The notes under the pieces: model-generated
Databases searched by the model: none
What the model was told of the DNA's origin: nothing
What the model saw: only the letters and a program-made list of their open reading frames with translations
From: Pseudomonas fluorescens
GTDB lineage: Bacteria > Pseudomonadota > Gammaproteobacteria > Pseudomonadales > Pseudomonadaceae
Assembly (NCBI RefSeq): GCF_018614655.1
Contig: NZ_JAGGOG010000002.1
Span: forward strand, 124,001 to 188,000
Direction: 5' to 3'
Length of the DNA stretch: 64,000 bases
Translations under genes and position numbers: made by a program
Part shown: piece after piece, positions 39,599 to 49,979 of the stretch
Layout of the letters: each line of letters begins with the position of its first letter
How positions within the stretch are numbered: the first letter of the stretch is position 1

Positions 39599-40399
39599 TT
39601 ATTCCATGTCCTTGAGCCACTCGGAGCTCTTGAACCACTTGTCATGAATGCGATCGTAGGTGCCGTCGTTACGGATCTGGTGCAGGAAGTTGTTGATGAA
39701 GTTGATGCTGTCGTAATCACCTTTCTTCAAACCGAATGCCAGGGGTTCGAAGGTGAACGGCTCGTCAAGGAACACCAGCTTGCCATTACCTACCTTTTTC
39801 TCCGCGACCACGTTGTATGGCGCGTCATAGACGAAGGCATCCGCCTTACCGTTGACCACGTCGAGCACGGCTTCCTGCTCGTTGTCGTAGCCGTGGTACT
39901 TGGCCTTGGCGATCAGCTTTTTGGCGACCATCTCACCGGTGGTGCCGAGCTTGGAGGTCAGGCGGTATTTCTCGTCGTTCAGGTCTTTGTAGGACTTGAT
40001 GGTGCCTTCCAATTCCTTGCGAATCAGCAGGGTCTGGCCGACGACGATGAAGGGTTCGCTGAAGTTCAGGCGCAGGTTGCGCTCCTGGGTCAGGGTCATG
40101 CCGCTGCCGATCATGTCGAACTTGTTGGTCAGCAATGCCGGGATGATGCCGTCATAGCCGGTGGAGATCGGCTCGAACTTGACGCCCATGGACTTGGCCA
40201 TGGCCTTGAGGATGTCGACTTCAAAGCCGATGATTTCACCGCGTTTGTTGGTCATCTGAAAGGGCATGTAGGTCGGGTCCATGCCGACTTTCAGTGTCCC
40301 GCGCTTGACGGCATCATCGATGGCTCCGGCGTGGGCCGCATTGACCGCCACCAGCGCCGAGACGCCAAGCAGCAGCATCGAAAGATACTTTTTCATCAT
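39599..40399 (-). CDS. Amino-acid ABC transporter substrate-binding protein, copy 1
   Basis: Periplasmic family 3 solute-binding protein of about 266 residues. It has a signal peptide (MMKKYLSMLLLGVSALVAV to AHAG), the N-terminal lobe motif MDPTYMPFQMTNKRGEIIGF, a hinge region LNFSEPFIVVGQTLL, and the C-terminal lobe GKADAFVYDAPYNVV. The start is at ATGATG after AGGGGA; a longer frame from 40453 is rejected. It is followed by the permease and ATPase, so it is the main binding protein of that system. Confidence 0.92.
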   Translation of the reverse strand: MMKKYLSMLLLGVSALVAVNAAHAGAIDDAVKRGTLKVGMDPTYMPFQMTNKRGEIIGFEVDILKAMAKSMGVKFEPISTGYDGIIPALLTNKFDMIGSGMTLTQERNLRLNFSEPFIVVGQTLLIRKELEGTIKSYKDLNDEKYRLTSKLGTTGEMVAKKLIAKAKYHGYDNEQEAVLDVVNGKADAFVYDAPYNVVAEKKVGNGKLVFLDEPFTFEPLAFGLKKGDYDSINFINNFLHQIRNDGTYDRIHDKWFKSSEWLKDME

Positions 40400-40461
40400 C
40401 AAGTCCCCTGAACTCATTTTATTGTGAGGTCGGCGCGCAAAGGGCTGCACCATTTCGGGGT

Positions 40462-40478
40462 GCGATGCTAACCCACTC
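40462..40478 (-). promoter_or_regulatory. Conserved upstream element ahead of binding protein copy 1
   Basis: On the minus strand GAGTGGGTTAGCATCGC. The same 17-base block with one change stands before the paralogous gene. TAGCAT could be a -10 box, with TTGTGC 16 bases upstream as -35. Confidence 0.45.
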
Positions 40479-40526
40479 GCTCAATAGCACAAAGGTCTAG
40501 CCCACGTTTGTTGGCGGATATGACAG

Positions 40527-40560
40527 AAAAAGCCCACAAATACGGCGAAGACCGCGTGGG
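40527..40560 (-). terminator. Terminator after binding protein copy 2
   Basis: On the minus strand CCCAC...GTGGG with an inner CGG/CCG pair and CTTTTT after it. It separates copy 2 from the copy 1-permease-ATPase operon. Confidence 0.6.
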
Positions 40561-40616
40561 TAGACCGTTCGCCGTGATCGCTCAAGACTCTTCATATGTG
40601 TAAGTAGTTATGACCT

Positions 40617-41420
40617 TCAATCAATTTCCGCCAGCCAATCCGTGTCCTTGAACCACTTGTCGTGCAGGCGATCGTAGGTGCCATCCTGGGCAATCTGGTT
40701 GAGAAAGTGATTGATCCAGTTGAGGCTGTCGTAATCGCCTTTTTTCAGGCCAAACGCCAGGGGCTCGTAGGTGAACGGTTGCTCCAACGCCAACAGTTGG
40801 CTGTTTTGCGCCCTGGCGATGGCGATCAGGTTATAGGGCGCGTCATGGATAAAGGCGTCGGCCTTGCCCTCGACCACCTGGCGAACACCCTCTTCCGGTG
40901 TTGGAAAACTGTTCAGTTGTGCAGTGCCAAGAAACCGTTTGGCCGCCGCCTCCCCTGTGGTGCCTTCGGTTGCAACGATCCGATACCCCGCTTCGTTCAA
41001 GTCTTCGATGCTACCCACCTTGCCTGCCAACCGAGGATGAAACAGTACCGTCTGCCCGACGATGATGAACGAATCACTGAAATTGAGCGCGAGGTTACGC
41101 TCCTGGGTCACGGTCATGCCGCTGCCAATCATGTCGAACTGATTGGCCATCAACCCCGGAAGCAAGTCCGTGTAAGCCACCGTTACCAACTCCAGCTTCA
41201 CCCCCAGGGACTTGCTCATCTCTCGCAGCAGATCGATTTCAAAACCGACGACACGGCCCCGCTTATCGGTCATTTCGAAAGGCACATAAGTGGGATTAGT
41301 CCCGACTTTCAGCACCCCACGCCGGACGGCCTCATCAATCGCACCCGCCAGCGCCAGGCCGCCGTGGGAAAGCACAACAATGCCAAGCAGCAGCGCCGAC
41401 AAATACCTTTTGATCATCAA
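40617..41420 (-). CDS. Amino-acid ABC transporter substrate-binding protein, copy 2
   Basis: The 267-residue family 3 binding protein is a clear paralog of its downstream neighbour, aligned without large gaps (PTYVPFEMTDKRGRVVGFEID, GSGMTVTQERNLALNFSDSF, YEPLAFGLKKGDYDSLNWINHFL). It has a signal peptide ending near GGLALAG. Key ligand-region residues differ (for example ALEQPFTYEPLAF against FLDEPFTFEPLAF). A terminator follows it, so it is likely transcribed alone and shares the single permease and ATPase. Confidence 0.9.
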   Translation of the reverse strand: MMIKRYLSALLLGIVVLSHGGLALAGAIDEAVRRGVLKVGTNPTYVPFEMTDKRGRVVGFEIDLLREMSKSLGVKLELVTVAYTDLLPGLMANQFDMIGSGMTVTQERNLALNFSDSFIIVGQTVLFHPRLAGKVGSIEDLNEAGYRIVATEGTTGEAAAKRFLGTAQLNSFPTPEEGVRQVVEGKADAFIHDAPYNLIAIARAQNSQLLALEQPFTYEPLAFGLKKGDYDSLNWINHFLNQIAQDGTYDRLHDKWFKDTDWLAEID

Positions 41421-41502
41421 ATGCCCCTATTCCATTAAGCACTCGCGCACCTGTCCCCGCACCCTCAGTGCAAAACAGGAAAAGACGAGTCAGATTTTGG
41501 GG

Positions 41503-41519
41503 GCGATCCTAACCCACTC
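41503..41519 (-). promoter_or_regulatory. Conserved upstream element ahead of binding protein copy 2
   Basis: On the minus strand GAGTGGGTTAGGATCGC, 16 of 17 bases identical to the block before copy 1 at 40462-40478. It lies 83 bases before the start codon. Confidence 0.45.
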
Positions 41520-41623
41520 CCCTGCCGGGAAGTACGGGCCAGACGAGGGACTTTTGTTTCGAAATAACAAGGGGTTGGCGCAATGCAACAGAAGGGAAAA
41601 ACACTGTAGGAAGGGGCTATCGA

Positions 41624-41652
41624 ACGCCCCCGAGACGCTAGCTCGGGGGCGT
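41624..41652 (-). terminator. Strong stem-loop just after opgH
   Basis: ACGCCCCCGAG, 7-base loop, CTCGGGGGCGT: a perfect 11-bp stem six bases past the opgH stop. It has no T-run next to the stem, so it may act as a 3' end stabiliser as well as a terminator. Confidence 0.7.
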
Positions 41653-41657
41653 CAGAT

Positions 41658-44228
41658 TCAGGCTGGCAGGGCCTGGGACGACTGCGGTTTCAGGGGCAGC
41701 AATGGCGCATGCGGGTCGGCCTTGACCGAGGTACGCCAAGCCGCCAGCCATTCGGCGTTACCTTCGCTCCAGACCTGTTCATGCAAGCGAGCCAGGGCGA
41801 CCGGATCGCTGAGCAAGGCCAGGCGCTCGCCGTTGTTGAGGCCGGCGGGGCCGACTTTCAACGCATGACGAACACGCTCGATGCGCAGCCACTCAATCGG
41901 CTCGGCCTGACCATGACGGGAGGTCGCCAGGGCGCAGGCCAAGGCGTTTTGCTGAGGGTCGACCACCGCCCGCACAAAGCCGTCATTGAGCGCGTGCCAA
42001 CGGTTTTCGTGGGTGTATTGGTCAGTCGACAGCAGCGCCTGCGGCGGGTTGTACTCCTCAGGGATCAGAAACAGGCTCTCGTCGCGAGACTTGAGACCCA
42101 GCTTGACCCGACTGGAGATCACCGACACCGGGATCGACAGCATCAGCGAGCCGACAATCGGCACCAACCACCACAAGAAGCTTGGGTTCAACCACACCAC
42201 CAACAATGCCCAGAAAAAACCGAGCAAGGTTTGTGGGCCGTGACGCTTGACCGCTTCACTCCATGGTGTGGAGTCGTCGTCACGCTGCGGCGAGTTCCAG
42301 GTCGCGGCCCAGCCGAGGAACGCGGCGAGCACAAAGCGGGTGTGGAAAATCATCCGCACCGGCGCCAGCAGCATGGAGAACAACATCTCCAGCAGCATCG
42401 ACAGGGTCACCTTGAACTTGCCACCGAACTCTTTCGCGCCCTTGGCCCAGATCAAGATGATGCTCAGCAATTTAGGCAGGAACAGCAGCACGATGGTGGT
42501 GGAGAACAGCGCCACCGCCTTGTCCGGGTGCCATTGCGGCCACAGCGGGTACAACTGCCGTGGGGCCATGAAGTACTGCGGCTCCATCAGCGTGTTGACC
42601 GCCAACAGTGCCGTCGACAGCACCAGGAAGAAGAACCACAGCGGCGCCGACAGGTACGACATCACCCCGGTCAGGAACACCGCACGGTGCACCGGGTGCA
42701 TGCCCTTGACCAGAAACAGGCGGAAGTTCATCAGGTTACCGTGGCACCAGCGACGGTCACGCTTGAGTTCATCCAGCAGGTTCGGCGGCAGTTCTTCGTA
42801 GCTGCCCGGCAAGTCATAGGCAATCCACACGCCCCAGCCGGCACGGCGCATCAGCGCGGCTTCAACGAAGTCGTGGGAGAGGATCGCCCCCGCAAACGCG
42901 CCTTTACCCGGCAACGGCGCCAGGGCGCAGTGCTCGATAAACGGCTTCATGCGGATAATGGCGTTGTGCCCCCAGTAGTGGGATTCACCCAACTGCCAGA
43001 AGTGCAGGCCTGCGGTGAACAGCGGGCCATAAACGCGAGTGGCGAACTGCTGCATGCGCGCATACAGGGTGTCCATGCCCGACGCCCGTGGCGCGGTCTG
43101 GATGATCCCTGCGTCCGGCGTGGCTTCCATCAAGCGCACCAGGCTGGTCAGGCATTCGCCGCTCATTACGCTATCGGCGTCGAGGACCACCATGTACTTG
43201 TAGTCACCACCCCAACGACGGCAGAAGTCATCGAGGTTGCCGCTCTTGCGTTTGACGCGACGTCGACGGCGGCGATAGAAAATCTTGCCGAACCCACCGG
43301 CCTCGCGGCACACGTCGAGCCAGGCTTGTTGCTCGGCGATGCAGATATCGGCGTCGTTACTGTCACTGAGGACGAAGAAGTCGAAGCGATCCAGGTTACC
43401 GGTAGCGGCAACCGACTCGAAGGTCGCACGCAAGCCGGCAAATACCCGGGGCACGTCTTCGTTGCAGATCGGCATTACCAAGGCGGTGCGCGCTTCTTTC
43501 GCAATCGGCTCGTTACCGGCACTTTTCCCGGAGATACGGTACTTATCGTGACCGGTCAGCAGTTCCAGGAAGCCCATCAGCGCGGTCCAGAAACCGGCCG
43601 AGACCCAGCAGAACAGAATCCCGAACAGAATCAGGATGCTGGTCTGTAGGGCATAAGGCAGCACCTGGGTGGCCGTCTGCAGCAAGGTCTGATTGCGGAT
43701 CTCGTCCAGGTCGACGAAGGACCAGCCCTGGTAGGGCATGATGCCTTTCATGTACCAGCCCGCGACGATGGTCTGACCGAGCATCAACACCAGCAGGATA
43801 TAGCGACGAATCGAACCGACGGTGCGCCAGCGGGCAGCCGGCAACACACGTTCGTCCTTCGGCGGTGCCGGAGGATTGGTGCGACCGGTCAGGCGACGCC
43901 AGCCACGGACCAGAATATTGGTACGCCACGGCTCAGGCACCACCTTGGTCCGACGGATCGGCGGCGTGGCCTTGAGGCAGACCCGACCACTGGCGTCTAA
44001 CGCCAGCATTTCGGCATCTTGCAGTTCTTCGGCGCTGTTCAGGGTCAGCCGACGGCCTACCGACGCTTGAGCCGCGTCGACAGGCGCGTCGAAGGTGCTC
44101 GACGACAGACGCTCGTGCAGTTCGGAGAAGGACGTGCAGCCCGCCAGTTCGGCGCGCTGCTCATCAGTCATCGGGAGGTGCGCCAGGTACTCGGCAAGAG
44201 TTTCTGGCTGGGCTTGTAAATTACTCAT
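41658..44228 (-). CDS. opgH: Osmoregulated periplasmic glucan glucosyltransferase OpgH
   Basis: Inner-membrane GT2 enzyme making the beta-1,2-linked backbone of periplasmic glucans from UDP-glucose. The 856-residue protein has cytoplasmic ends, eight predicted membrane helices, and a central catalytic domain with DADSVM and the [10 protein letters not shown] (QxxRW-type) motif. It ends SQALPA. It overlaps opgG by 8 bases. These glucans matter for osmoadaptation, envelope integrity and virulence in relatives. Confidence 0.95.
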   Translation of the reverse strand: MSNLQAQPETLAEYLAHLPMTDEQRAELAGCTSFSELHERLSSSTFDAPVDAAQASVGRRLTLNSAEELQDAEMLALDASGRVCLKATPPIRRTKVVPEPWRTNILVRGWRRLTGRTNPPAPPKDERVLPAARWRTVGSIRRYILLVLMLGQTIVAGWYMKGIMPYQGWSFVDLDEIRNQTLLQTATQVLPYALQTSILILFGILFCWVSAGFWTALMGFLELLTGHDKYRISGKSAGNEPIAKEARTALVMPICNEDVPRVFAGLRATFESVAATGNLDRFDFFVLSDSNDADICIAEQQAWLDVCREAGGFGKIFYRRRRRRVKRKSGNLDDFCRRWGGDYKYMVVLDADSVMSGECLTSLVRLMEATPDAGIIQTAPRASGMDTLYARMQQFATRVYGPLFTAGLHFWQLGESHYWGHNAIIRMKPFIEHCALAPLPGKGAFAGAILSHDFVEAALMRRAGWGVWIAYDLPGSYEELPPNLLDELKRDRRWCHGNLMNFRLFLVKGMHPVHRAVFLTGVMSYLSAPLWFFFLVLSTALLAVNTLMEPQYFMAPRQLYPLWPQWHPDKAVALFSTTIVLLFLPKLLSIILIWAKGAKEFGGKFKVTLSMLLEMLFSMLLAPVRMIFHTRFVLAAFLGWAATWNSPQRDDDSTPWSEAVKRHGPQTLLGFFWALLVVWLNPSFLWWLVPIVGSLMLSIPVSVISSRVKLGLKSRDESLFLIPEEYNPPQALLSTDQYTHENRWHALNDGFVRAVVDPQQNALACALATSRHGQAEPIEWLRIERVRHALKVGPAGLNNGERLALLSDPVALARLHEQVWSEGNAEWLAAWRTSVKADPHAPLLPLKPQSSQALPA

Positions 44229-45981
44229 CGGCAGGCAACTGATAGCTCCAGGTCTCGCTCAGGACTTGTTCGGTCTTGTTCGGTTCTGGTGTTGTGGCTG
44301 GAGCAGCCTCTTCAGGCTGCTTGGCGTCCTTGACCTTGGCGTCTTTAGCTTCCTTGGCGTCTTTCTTGGCCTGCTTCTCGTGCTGCTTGGCCAAGACCTT
44401 GTCAGCCTTGAGCACCTGGTTTGAAGCCTTCTCGGGCTCAGGGATGACGATGTCCTGCACCAGGGCCGCACGCATCTCGGTAGGCTTGCCCGCGTCCTTG
44501 ATCTTCAAGCGCAGGGTCAGGCGCCAGCCTTGGGTGTGCGGGTTGTAGCGCACGCTGTTTTCGACGATCTCGGCGTTGTCGCCGACGCTGACCTGGCTAC
44601 GTACCGGAGCATCTGCCAGCAGTTTCTTGAGAGCAGGTCCCTCGAAGTCCACCAGGTAAGCCACGCTGCCATCCGGTTGGCGAATCAGGTTCGACTGCTT
44701 GACGTCGCCGGTCGAGCGCAGGGTTTGCTTGACCCAGGCGCTTTCAGGCGAGTGATAGGCCGCGTCGTCCAGGGTCCAATGCAGGCGGTAGCTGACATCC
44801 AGCGGTTTGCCTGGCTCCGGCAGTTTTTCCGGGCTCCAGAACGCAACGATGTTGTCGTTGGTTTCATCGGCGGTCGGGATTTCCACCAGGTCGACGGAAC
44901 CCTTGCCCCAATCGCCCTCAGGCTCGATCCAGGCGCTTGGGCGCTTGTCGTAGTTGTCATCGAGGTCTTCGTAGTGGCTGAAGTTGCGACCACGCTGCAA
45001 CAGGCCGAAACCACGCGGGTTTTCCACGGTGAAGTTGCTGACCGACAGGTGTTTAGGGTTGTTCAACGGGCGCCAGATCCACTCGCCGTTACCGGCATGG
45101 ATCGACAGACCGCTGGAGTCGTGCAGTTCACGACGGTAGTTGAGGACCTTGGACGGCTGATTGGCGCCGAACAGGAACATGCTGGTCAGCGGAGCGATGC
45201 CCAGCTTGGTGACTTTGTCACGCAGGAACATCTGGGATTTGACGTCGACCACCGTATCGGTGCCTGGACGCAGGATCAGACGGTAGGCGCCAGTGGCTCG
45301 CGGCGAATCCAGCAAGGCAAAGATCACCAGGTGCTTGTCACCCGGTTTTGGACGCTCGATCCAGAACTCGGTGAAGCGCGGGAATTCTTCGCCGGACGGC
45401 AAGGCGGTGTCGATAGCCATGCCACGGGCGGACAAGCCATACACCTGATCTTTACCCACGACGCGGAAGTAGCTGGCGCCGAGCATGGTCATGATTTCGT
45501 CTTGCTTGTCGTCCTTGTTGATCGGGTACAGGACGCGAAAGCCAGCATAACCCAACTGTTCGGTAGCCTTGGGATCAACCTTGACGTCGCCGAAATCGAA
45601 ACGTGCCGGATCGTACTTGATTTCGTGGACGCTATCGGCGGTGACTTCGTTGATCTTCACCGGCGTATCAAAGTGCATACCCTGGTGATAGAAGGACAGC
45701 TTGAACGGGGTTTTCTGATCGGCCCACTCGGCTTTCTCGTTGCGGAAACGAATTTTCTGGTAATCAGCGAATTTCATTTCGCGGAATTCGTTAGGCAAAT
45801 TGCTGCGCGGGGCTTCGTATTTCTGCCCGGCCAGCTCTTTTGCCTTGGCCGACACATCATCCAGACTGAATGCCCACAGTTGACCGGCGCCGAACAGGCA
45901 AAACAGGGCGGAGCCCGCTACCAGTGCATTTCGTAACCGTTTGGCAGACAATTTTGGTGCATTACAGGGACTAACAATCAC
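44221..45981 (-). CDS. opgG: Periplasmic glucan biosynthesis protein OpgG with lysine-rich C-terminal insert
   Basis: Periplasmic protein needed to process or release the glucan made by OpgH. The start is a GTG giving [18 protein letters not shown], with AGGG nearby; an upstream TTG frame adds nine residues. Signal peptide ends near LWAF. The MdoG domain spans about 37-500. Before the last strand (SETWSYQLP) there is an extra run of about 50 residues rich in Lys, Ala, Asp and Glu ([14 protein letters not shown]). At 586 residues it is longer than the E. coli protein (511). Confidence 0.93.
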   Translation of the reverse strand: MIVSPCNAPKLSAKRLRNALVAGSALFCLFGAGQLWAFSLDDVSAKAKELAGQKYEAPRSNLPNEFREMKFADYQKIRFRNEKAEWADQKTPFKLSFYHQGMHFDTPVKINEVTADSVHEIKYDPARFDFGDVKVDPKATEQLGYAGFRVLYPINKDDKQDEIMTMLGASYFRVVGKDQVYGLSARGMAIDTALPSGEEFPRFTEFWIERPKPGDKHLVIFALLDSPRATGAYRLILRPGTDTVVDVKSQMFLRDKVTKLGIAPLTSMFLFGANQPSKVLNYRRELHDSSGLSIHAGNGEWIWRPLNNPKHLSVSNFTVENPRGFGLLQRGRNFSHYEDLDDNYDKRPSAWIEPEGDWGKGSVDLVEIPTADETNDNIVAFWSPEKLPEPGKPLDVSYRLHWTLDDAAYHSPESAWVKQTLRSTGDVKQSNLIRQPDGSVAYLVDFEGPALKKLLADAPVRSQVSVGDNAEIVENSVRYNPHTQGWRLTLRLKIKDAGKPTEMRAALVQDIVIPEPEKASNQVLKADKVLAKQHEKQAKKDAKEAKDAKVKDAKQPEEAAPATTPEPNKTEQVLSETWSYQLPADE

Positions 45982-46248
45982 GAGCAACCCTCGCCGAAAA
46001 CAGATCAAAAAACCAACGGCCAGCTATCTATATGCCAGGTTGGCGAGCAATGTTCCGACTCCGATGAGGCTAAATGATTCCCCAAAGGCTGTCAGACAAG
46101 GCTCTACTTAAGTCAAAAATGGACCAAACAACGCTGATCCCCGTAGCGCGCGATTATCTAGTAGGCCGCGAGACAACGCATCAGGGACAGCGAAGTATTT
46201 GTAGCGAAAACCTGTGTTTTTAGGCATTAAACGTCGTTTTTAGTACAT

Positions 46249-46686
46249 TCAGGTCTGTAACAGGAAGGTGACTGGCCCATCATTGACCAAATGCACCTGC
46301 ATATCCGCGCCAAAACGTCCCGACGCCACCGTGCCATGCAATTGTTGCGCTTGTAACAGCAGGTAGTCGAAAAGTGCCTCTCCCAAGGCAGGTGGAGCCG
46401 CCGTGGAGAAGCTGGGGCGCAGGCCACTCTTGGTGTCTGCGGCTAACGTGAACTGCGACACCAGCAGCAAACCGCCACCAATGTCCTTCAAGGACAGGTT
46501 CATCTTGCCCTCGTCGTCGCTGAACACCCGATAGTTAAGCAGCTTGTGCAGCAGTTTGTCGGCACAAGCCTGAGTATCTGAAGGTTCGACGGCCACCAGC
46601 ACCAGCAAACCCTGGTCAATCGACCCCACAACCTCCCCTTCTACCTCGACCCGGGCACCTCGCACCCGTTGCAAAAGCCCTTTCAT
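46249..46686 (-). CDS. dtd: D-aminoacyl-tRNA deacylase
   Basis: Removes D-amino acids from mischarged tRNA. The 145-residue protein starts [17 protein letters not shown] and has the two active-site motifs [12 protein letters not shown] and a C-terminal NDGPVTFLL (Gly-cis-Pro) segment. It overlaps the pip stop by four bases, so the two are co-translated. The 240-267 bases between dtd and opgG hold no feature I can support. Confidence 0.96.
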   Translation of the reverse strand: MKGLLQRVRGARVEVEGEVVGSIDQGLLVLVAVEPSDTQACADKLLHKLLNYRVFSDDEGKMNLSLKDIGGGLLLVSQFTLAADTKSGLRPSFSTAAPPALGEALFDYLLLQAQQLHGTVASGRFGADMQVHLVNDGPVTFLLQT

Positions 46687-47654
46687 GCTTCTTCAGGCGG
46701 TAGATCAAGCAGGCGTCGTGCCATTTCACTGGCCGCACGCACCAGCGCATCGGTGATTCCAGGCTCGGAAGCCGCATGGCCAGCCTCGCGGATAATCTGC
46801 AGCTCGCTGTTGGGCCAAGCCTGATGCAACTCCCAAGCGTTATCCAACGGGCAGATCATATCGTAGCGGCCATGCACGATTACGCCAGGCAAATGGGCGA
46901 TCTTGTGCATGTCGCGAATCAACTGGTTCGGTTCAAGGAACGAGTTGTTGGTGAAGTAGTGGCATTCGATACGGGCAATTGACAAGGCGCGCTGGGGCTC
47001 GGAAAAACGCTCGATCAACTGTGGGTTCGGGCACAGGCCCAACATACGGCCTTCCCAGGTGGACCACGCCTTGGCGGCGTGCATCTGGGCAATCTGGTCA
47101 TTACCGGTGAGGCGTTTGTGGTAGGCACTGAGCAGGTCGTGGCGCTCTTCCTGGGGGATCGGGGCGAGGTAGTCCTGCCAGTAATCCGGAAACAGACGGC
47201 TCGCGCCAGCCTGGTAGAACCACTGAATATCCTGGGGACGGGCAAGGAAAATGCCGCGCACGATCAGGCCATGCACGCGCTCCGGGTGAGTTTGCGCGTA
47301 GGCCAGGGCCAGGGTCGAACCCCACGAGCCACCGAACAACACCCACTTTTCGATACCCAGGTGCTCGCGAATCCGCTCAAGGTCGGCCACCAGGTCCCAG
47401 GTGGTGTTGTTTTCCAGGCTGGCCCGCGGGGTGGAACGCCCGCAACCACGCTGATCGAAAGTGACAATGCGGTACAGGTTGGGATCAAAATAGCAGCGGC
47501 TGTTGGCGTCGCACCCGGCACCGGGGCCGCCATGGATGAACACAACGGGCAAACCTTCCGGGGAACCGCTTTCGTCGACATACAGCACGTGGGTCTCGTC
47601 GACGGCCAGATCGTGCCGGGCGTAGGGTTTGATCTGCGGGTACAAAGTCTGCAT
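46683..47654 (-). CDS. pip: Proline iminopeptidase
   Basis: Alpha/beta hydrolase (peptidase S33) that removes N-terminal proline. The 323-residue protein has the oxyanion HGGPGAG, the nucleophile elbow GGSWGS (Ser110), the acid in HGRYDMICP, and the His in AGHAASEP. It is the first gene of a pip-dtd pair, as in other pseudomonads. Confidence 0.95.
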   Translation of the reverse strand: MQTLYPQIKPYARHDLAVDETHVLYVDESGSPEGLPVVFIHGGPGAGCDANSRCYFDPNLYRIVTFDQRGCGRSTPRASLENNTTWDLVADLERIREHLGIEKWVLFGGSWGSTLALAYAQTHPERVHGLIVRGIFLARPQDIQWFYQAGASRLFPDYWQDYLAPIPQEERHDLLSAYHKRLTGNDQIAQMHAAKAWSTWEGRMLGLCPNPQLIERFSEPQRALSIARIECHYFTNNSFLEPNQLIRDMHKIAHLPGVIVHGRYDMICPLDNAWELHQAWPNSELQIIREAGHAASEPGITDALVRAASEMARRLLDLPPEEA

Positions 47655-47757
47655 TGCGCGCTCCGTAAGGGGTCGAGTTCATCCCTGAGGGGACATCTAT
47701 TATTTTGCCGTCTGGCATCATAAACCCGAATGGTGCAATGAGCATGTCCTTGACGCT

Positions 47758-48693
47758 TCAGACCTGCGTCAACAGAACCTCGCGCAGGTAGCCCAGCAGA
47801 TATTCGTACAACCGATCCACCTCAGGCACCTGCCCCCTTGCTCGCAAACAGCCATGAATCAACCCTTTCCCCGGATACAACGTAGCGGCCACGCCTGCCC
47901 CCTGCAGGCGTTCGGCGTAGAGCATGCCGTCGTCGCGCAGCGGGTCGAACTGCGCCACGGCGATCAGCGCCGCAGGCAAGCCGCTGAAGTCCTCGGCCAG
48001 CAGCGGCATGGCGTAAGGTGACGGTTTTCCCGGGCCTCGCAGATAGAGCGCCAGGTAACACTCGGTGTCGCTGGTACTGAGTAGCGGCGCATCAAAGCAA
48101 TCGCGCCGGGAGGGTAAGTCGGCAGCGCCGCCCAGGCCCGGATAGATCAGCACCTGGCCCCGAGGCAGCGGTTGCCGGTCATCCCGTAAACCAAGGCACA
48201 AGGCCGCTGCAAGGTTGCCACCGGCACTGTCGCCGACAACCACCTGCCGCTGGAGGTCGATCTTGTAGGGCGTTTCGCACAACTGAATGGCCTGCCAGAT
48301 GGCCCGGCAATCCTCGTACGCGGCTGGAAACGGATGTTCAGGGGCCAACCGGTAGTCAATAGCGATCACTAGAACGTGTAACGCACTGGCCAGTTCAAGG
48401 CAGATGAAGTCATGGGAGTCCAGACCACCAACCACCCAGCCGCCGCCGTGCATATAAAGGATGCAGGGCCAGCCGGAGGGAGGCGTTGGTGCCGATGGTT
48501 GATAGCCGCGAACACCGATACCGGCCAAGGAAAAGTCTGACACCTGCAACCCTTCGGGCTGGCTCGGGGTGAAGGCTCGGCACATGCGGTCGTAACCCTG
48601 GCGCAAACCGGCCAGGGAGGTATCGCTGCTGGTGAAGGATTCGGTTTTTTCGATGAAGGCTGAGAGTTGCTGTGATATCGGGTAATGGGACAT
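47758..48693 (-). CDS. Alpha/beta hydrolase of the hormone-sensitive lipase family
   Basis: The 311-residue esterase/lipase has the HSL signature HGGGWVVG (82-89, oxyanion), the nucleophile motif GDSAGGN (Ser156), and acid/His in the C-terminal part (AQFDPLRDD and IHGC). No signal peptide is visible, so it should be cytoplasmic. It stands alone between pip and a REP pair. Substrate is unknown; short acyl esters are typical of the family. Confidence 0.85.
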   Translation of the reverse strand: MSHYPISQQLSAFIEKTESFTSSDTSLAGLRQGYDRMCRAFTPSQPEGLQVSDFSLAGIGVRGYQPSAPTPPSGWPCILYMHGGGWVVGGLDSHDFICLELASALHVLVIAIDYRLAPEHPFPAAYEDCRAIWQAIQLCETPYKIDLQRQVVVGDSAGGNLAAALCLGLRDDRQPLPRGQVLIYPGLGGAADLPSRRDCFDAPLLSTSDTECYLALYLRGPGKPSPYAMPLLAEDFSGLPAALIAVAQFDPLRDDGMLYAERLQGAGVAATLYPGKGLIHGCLRARGQVPEVDRLYEYLLGYLREVLLTQV

Positions 48694-48740
48694 GAAAGAG
48701 ATCGTCCTGAAGACAAAGATTTAACAGCCACCACAGATCC

Positions 48741-48834
48741 AATGTGGGAGCGGGCTTGCTCGCGAAGGCGGTGTGTCAGCTTGCACACGTATCAACTGAT
48801 ACACCGCCTTCGCGAGCAAGCCCGCTCCCACATT
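48741..48834. repeat. REP doublet, family A
   Basis: AATGTGGGAGCGGGCTTGCT and its inverse AGCAAGCCCGCTCCCACATT flank about 54 bases, including an inner GGCGGTGT/ACACCGCC pair. Confidence 0.92.
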
Positions 48835-48848
48835 TTGTCCTCATTCGA

Positions 48849-49796
48849 TCAGGGCTTGAGGCTGGCCTGTACGGCCGCTACGCCATCTTTCCCGTCAAGC
48901 GTCGTCACGCCCACCAACCAGCGCTGCAAATCCTCAGGATTATCGCGCAGCCATTGCTTGGCCACGTCCTGAGGCGTCTTGCGGTCCATGATCGGTACCA
49001 TCAGTTGGCTTTCCTGGGCGGCGGTGAATGTAAGGTTTTCCAGCAGGCGGTTAACGTTCGGGCAACGTTGTGCGTAATCCGGGGCGGTGACGGTGGAAAC
49101 CGTGGCCGCGCCCTCATCAGGACCGAAGACGCCTTCGCTGCCGGTCAGGTAGGCCATCTTCATATTGATATTCATCGGGTGCGGGGTCCAACCGACAAAC
49201 ACCACAAACTCCTTGCGATTCACCGCCCGCTGCACTGCCGCCAGCATGCCCGCTTCGCCGGAAGCAATCAGCTTGAAGCCACCGAGGCCAAACCGGTTGT
49301 CGTCGATCATTTTCTGGATATCGGTGTTGGCGCCGCTGCCCGGCTCGATGCCGTAGAGCTTGCCGCCCAATTGCTGCTTGAAGCGGGCAATGTCAGCGAA
49401 GGTTTTCAGGCCCGCATCAGAAACGTACTGCGGCACCGCCAAAGTGGCCTGGGCGTCGGACAAGCTCGGCGTATCAAATACCTTCACCTGCTTGGCCGCC
49501 AGGAACGGTGCGATGTTGTTGTCCATCGCCGGTTTCCAGTAGCCGAGGAAAATATCCAGACGCTTGTCGCGGATGCCGGCAAAGATGATTTGCTGCACGG
49601 CGCTGGTTTGCTTGCTGTCGTAGCCGAGGCCGGTGAGCAACACGTCGGCCATGCCGCTGGTGGCCACCACGTCGGTCCAACTGACCACGCCCATGCGTAC
49701 GGTTTTGCAGACGGCCGGGTCAGCGGCCATGGCGTTGGCACTCAGGAGTGCGGTGCCGGTGAGGATCAACAAACAACGGTTGAACAGTCTTTTCAT
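48849..49796 (-). CDS. Choline/betaine-type ABC substrate-binding protein, orphan
   Basis: The 315-residue ProX/OpuAC-type periplasmic protein has a signal peptide ending NAMAAD. Trp/Tyr-containing motifs (VVSWTDVVATS, LGYWKPAMDNN, FVVFVGWTPHPMN) are of the kind that form aromatic boxes for quaternary amines. It resembles the choline-binding ChoX/CbcX group. No permease or ATPase gene lies beside it, so it probably feeds a transporter encoded elsewhere, as known for orphan binding proteins in Pseudomonas. It lies just beyond the end of the hut operon. Confidence 0.8.
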   Translation of the reverse strand: MKRLFNRCLLILTGTALLSANAMAADPAVCKTVRMGVVSWTDVVATSGMADVLLTGLGYDSKQTSAVQQIIFAGIRDKRLDIFLGYWKPAMDNNIAPFLAAKQVKVFDTPSLSDAQATLAVPQYVSDAGLKTFADIARFKQQLGGKLYGIEPGSGANTDIQKMIDDNRFGLGGFKLIASGEAGMLAAVQRAVNRKEFVVFVGWTPHPMNINMKMAYLTGSEGVFGPDEGAATVSTVTAPDYAQRCPNVNRLLENLTFTAAQESQLMVPIMDRKTPQDVAKQWLRDNPEDLQRWLVGVTTLDGKDGVAAVQASLKP

Positions 49797-49946
49797 GAAA
49801 GAGGTCTCACTCGGCAGTTTTTATTGTCGGGGATGGCGTCTGAAGCGCCGTACCCAACACCTTACCCAGCGAAACCTCGATAAAAGCGACCTGTGGCGAC
49901 AGGGATTTGCACAGGGGCGACTGTGGCGAGGAGGCTTGTCCCCGTC

Positions 49947-49963
49947 GGGCTGCGCAGCAGCCC
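49947..49963. repeat. Short GGGCTGCGCAGCAGCCC hairpin after hutG
   Basis: Identical to the inner hairpin of family C. It lies 17 bases past the hutG stop and may mark the end of the hut transcript. Confidence 0.55.
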
Positions 49964-49979
49964 CAGACCCTGGTGGTTC

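Noticed and set aside
41521..41560. Sigma-54 promoter before binding protein copy 2
   Set aside because: TGGCCCGTACTTCCC has GG followed by 10 bases but then CC instead of GC, so the invariant -12 dinucleotide is absent.
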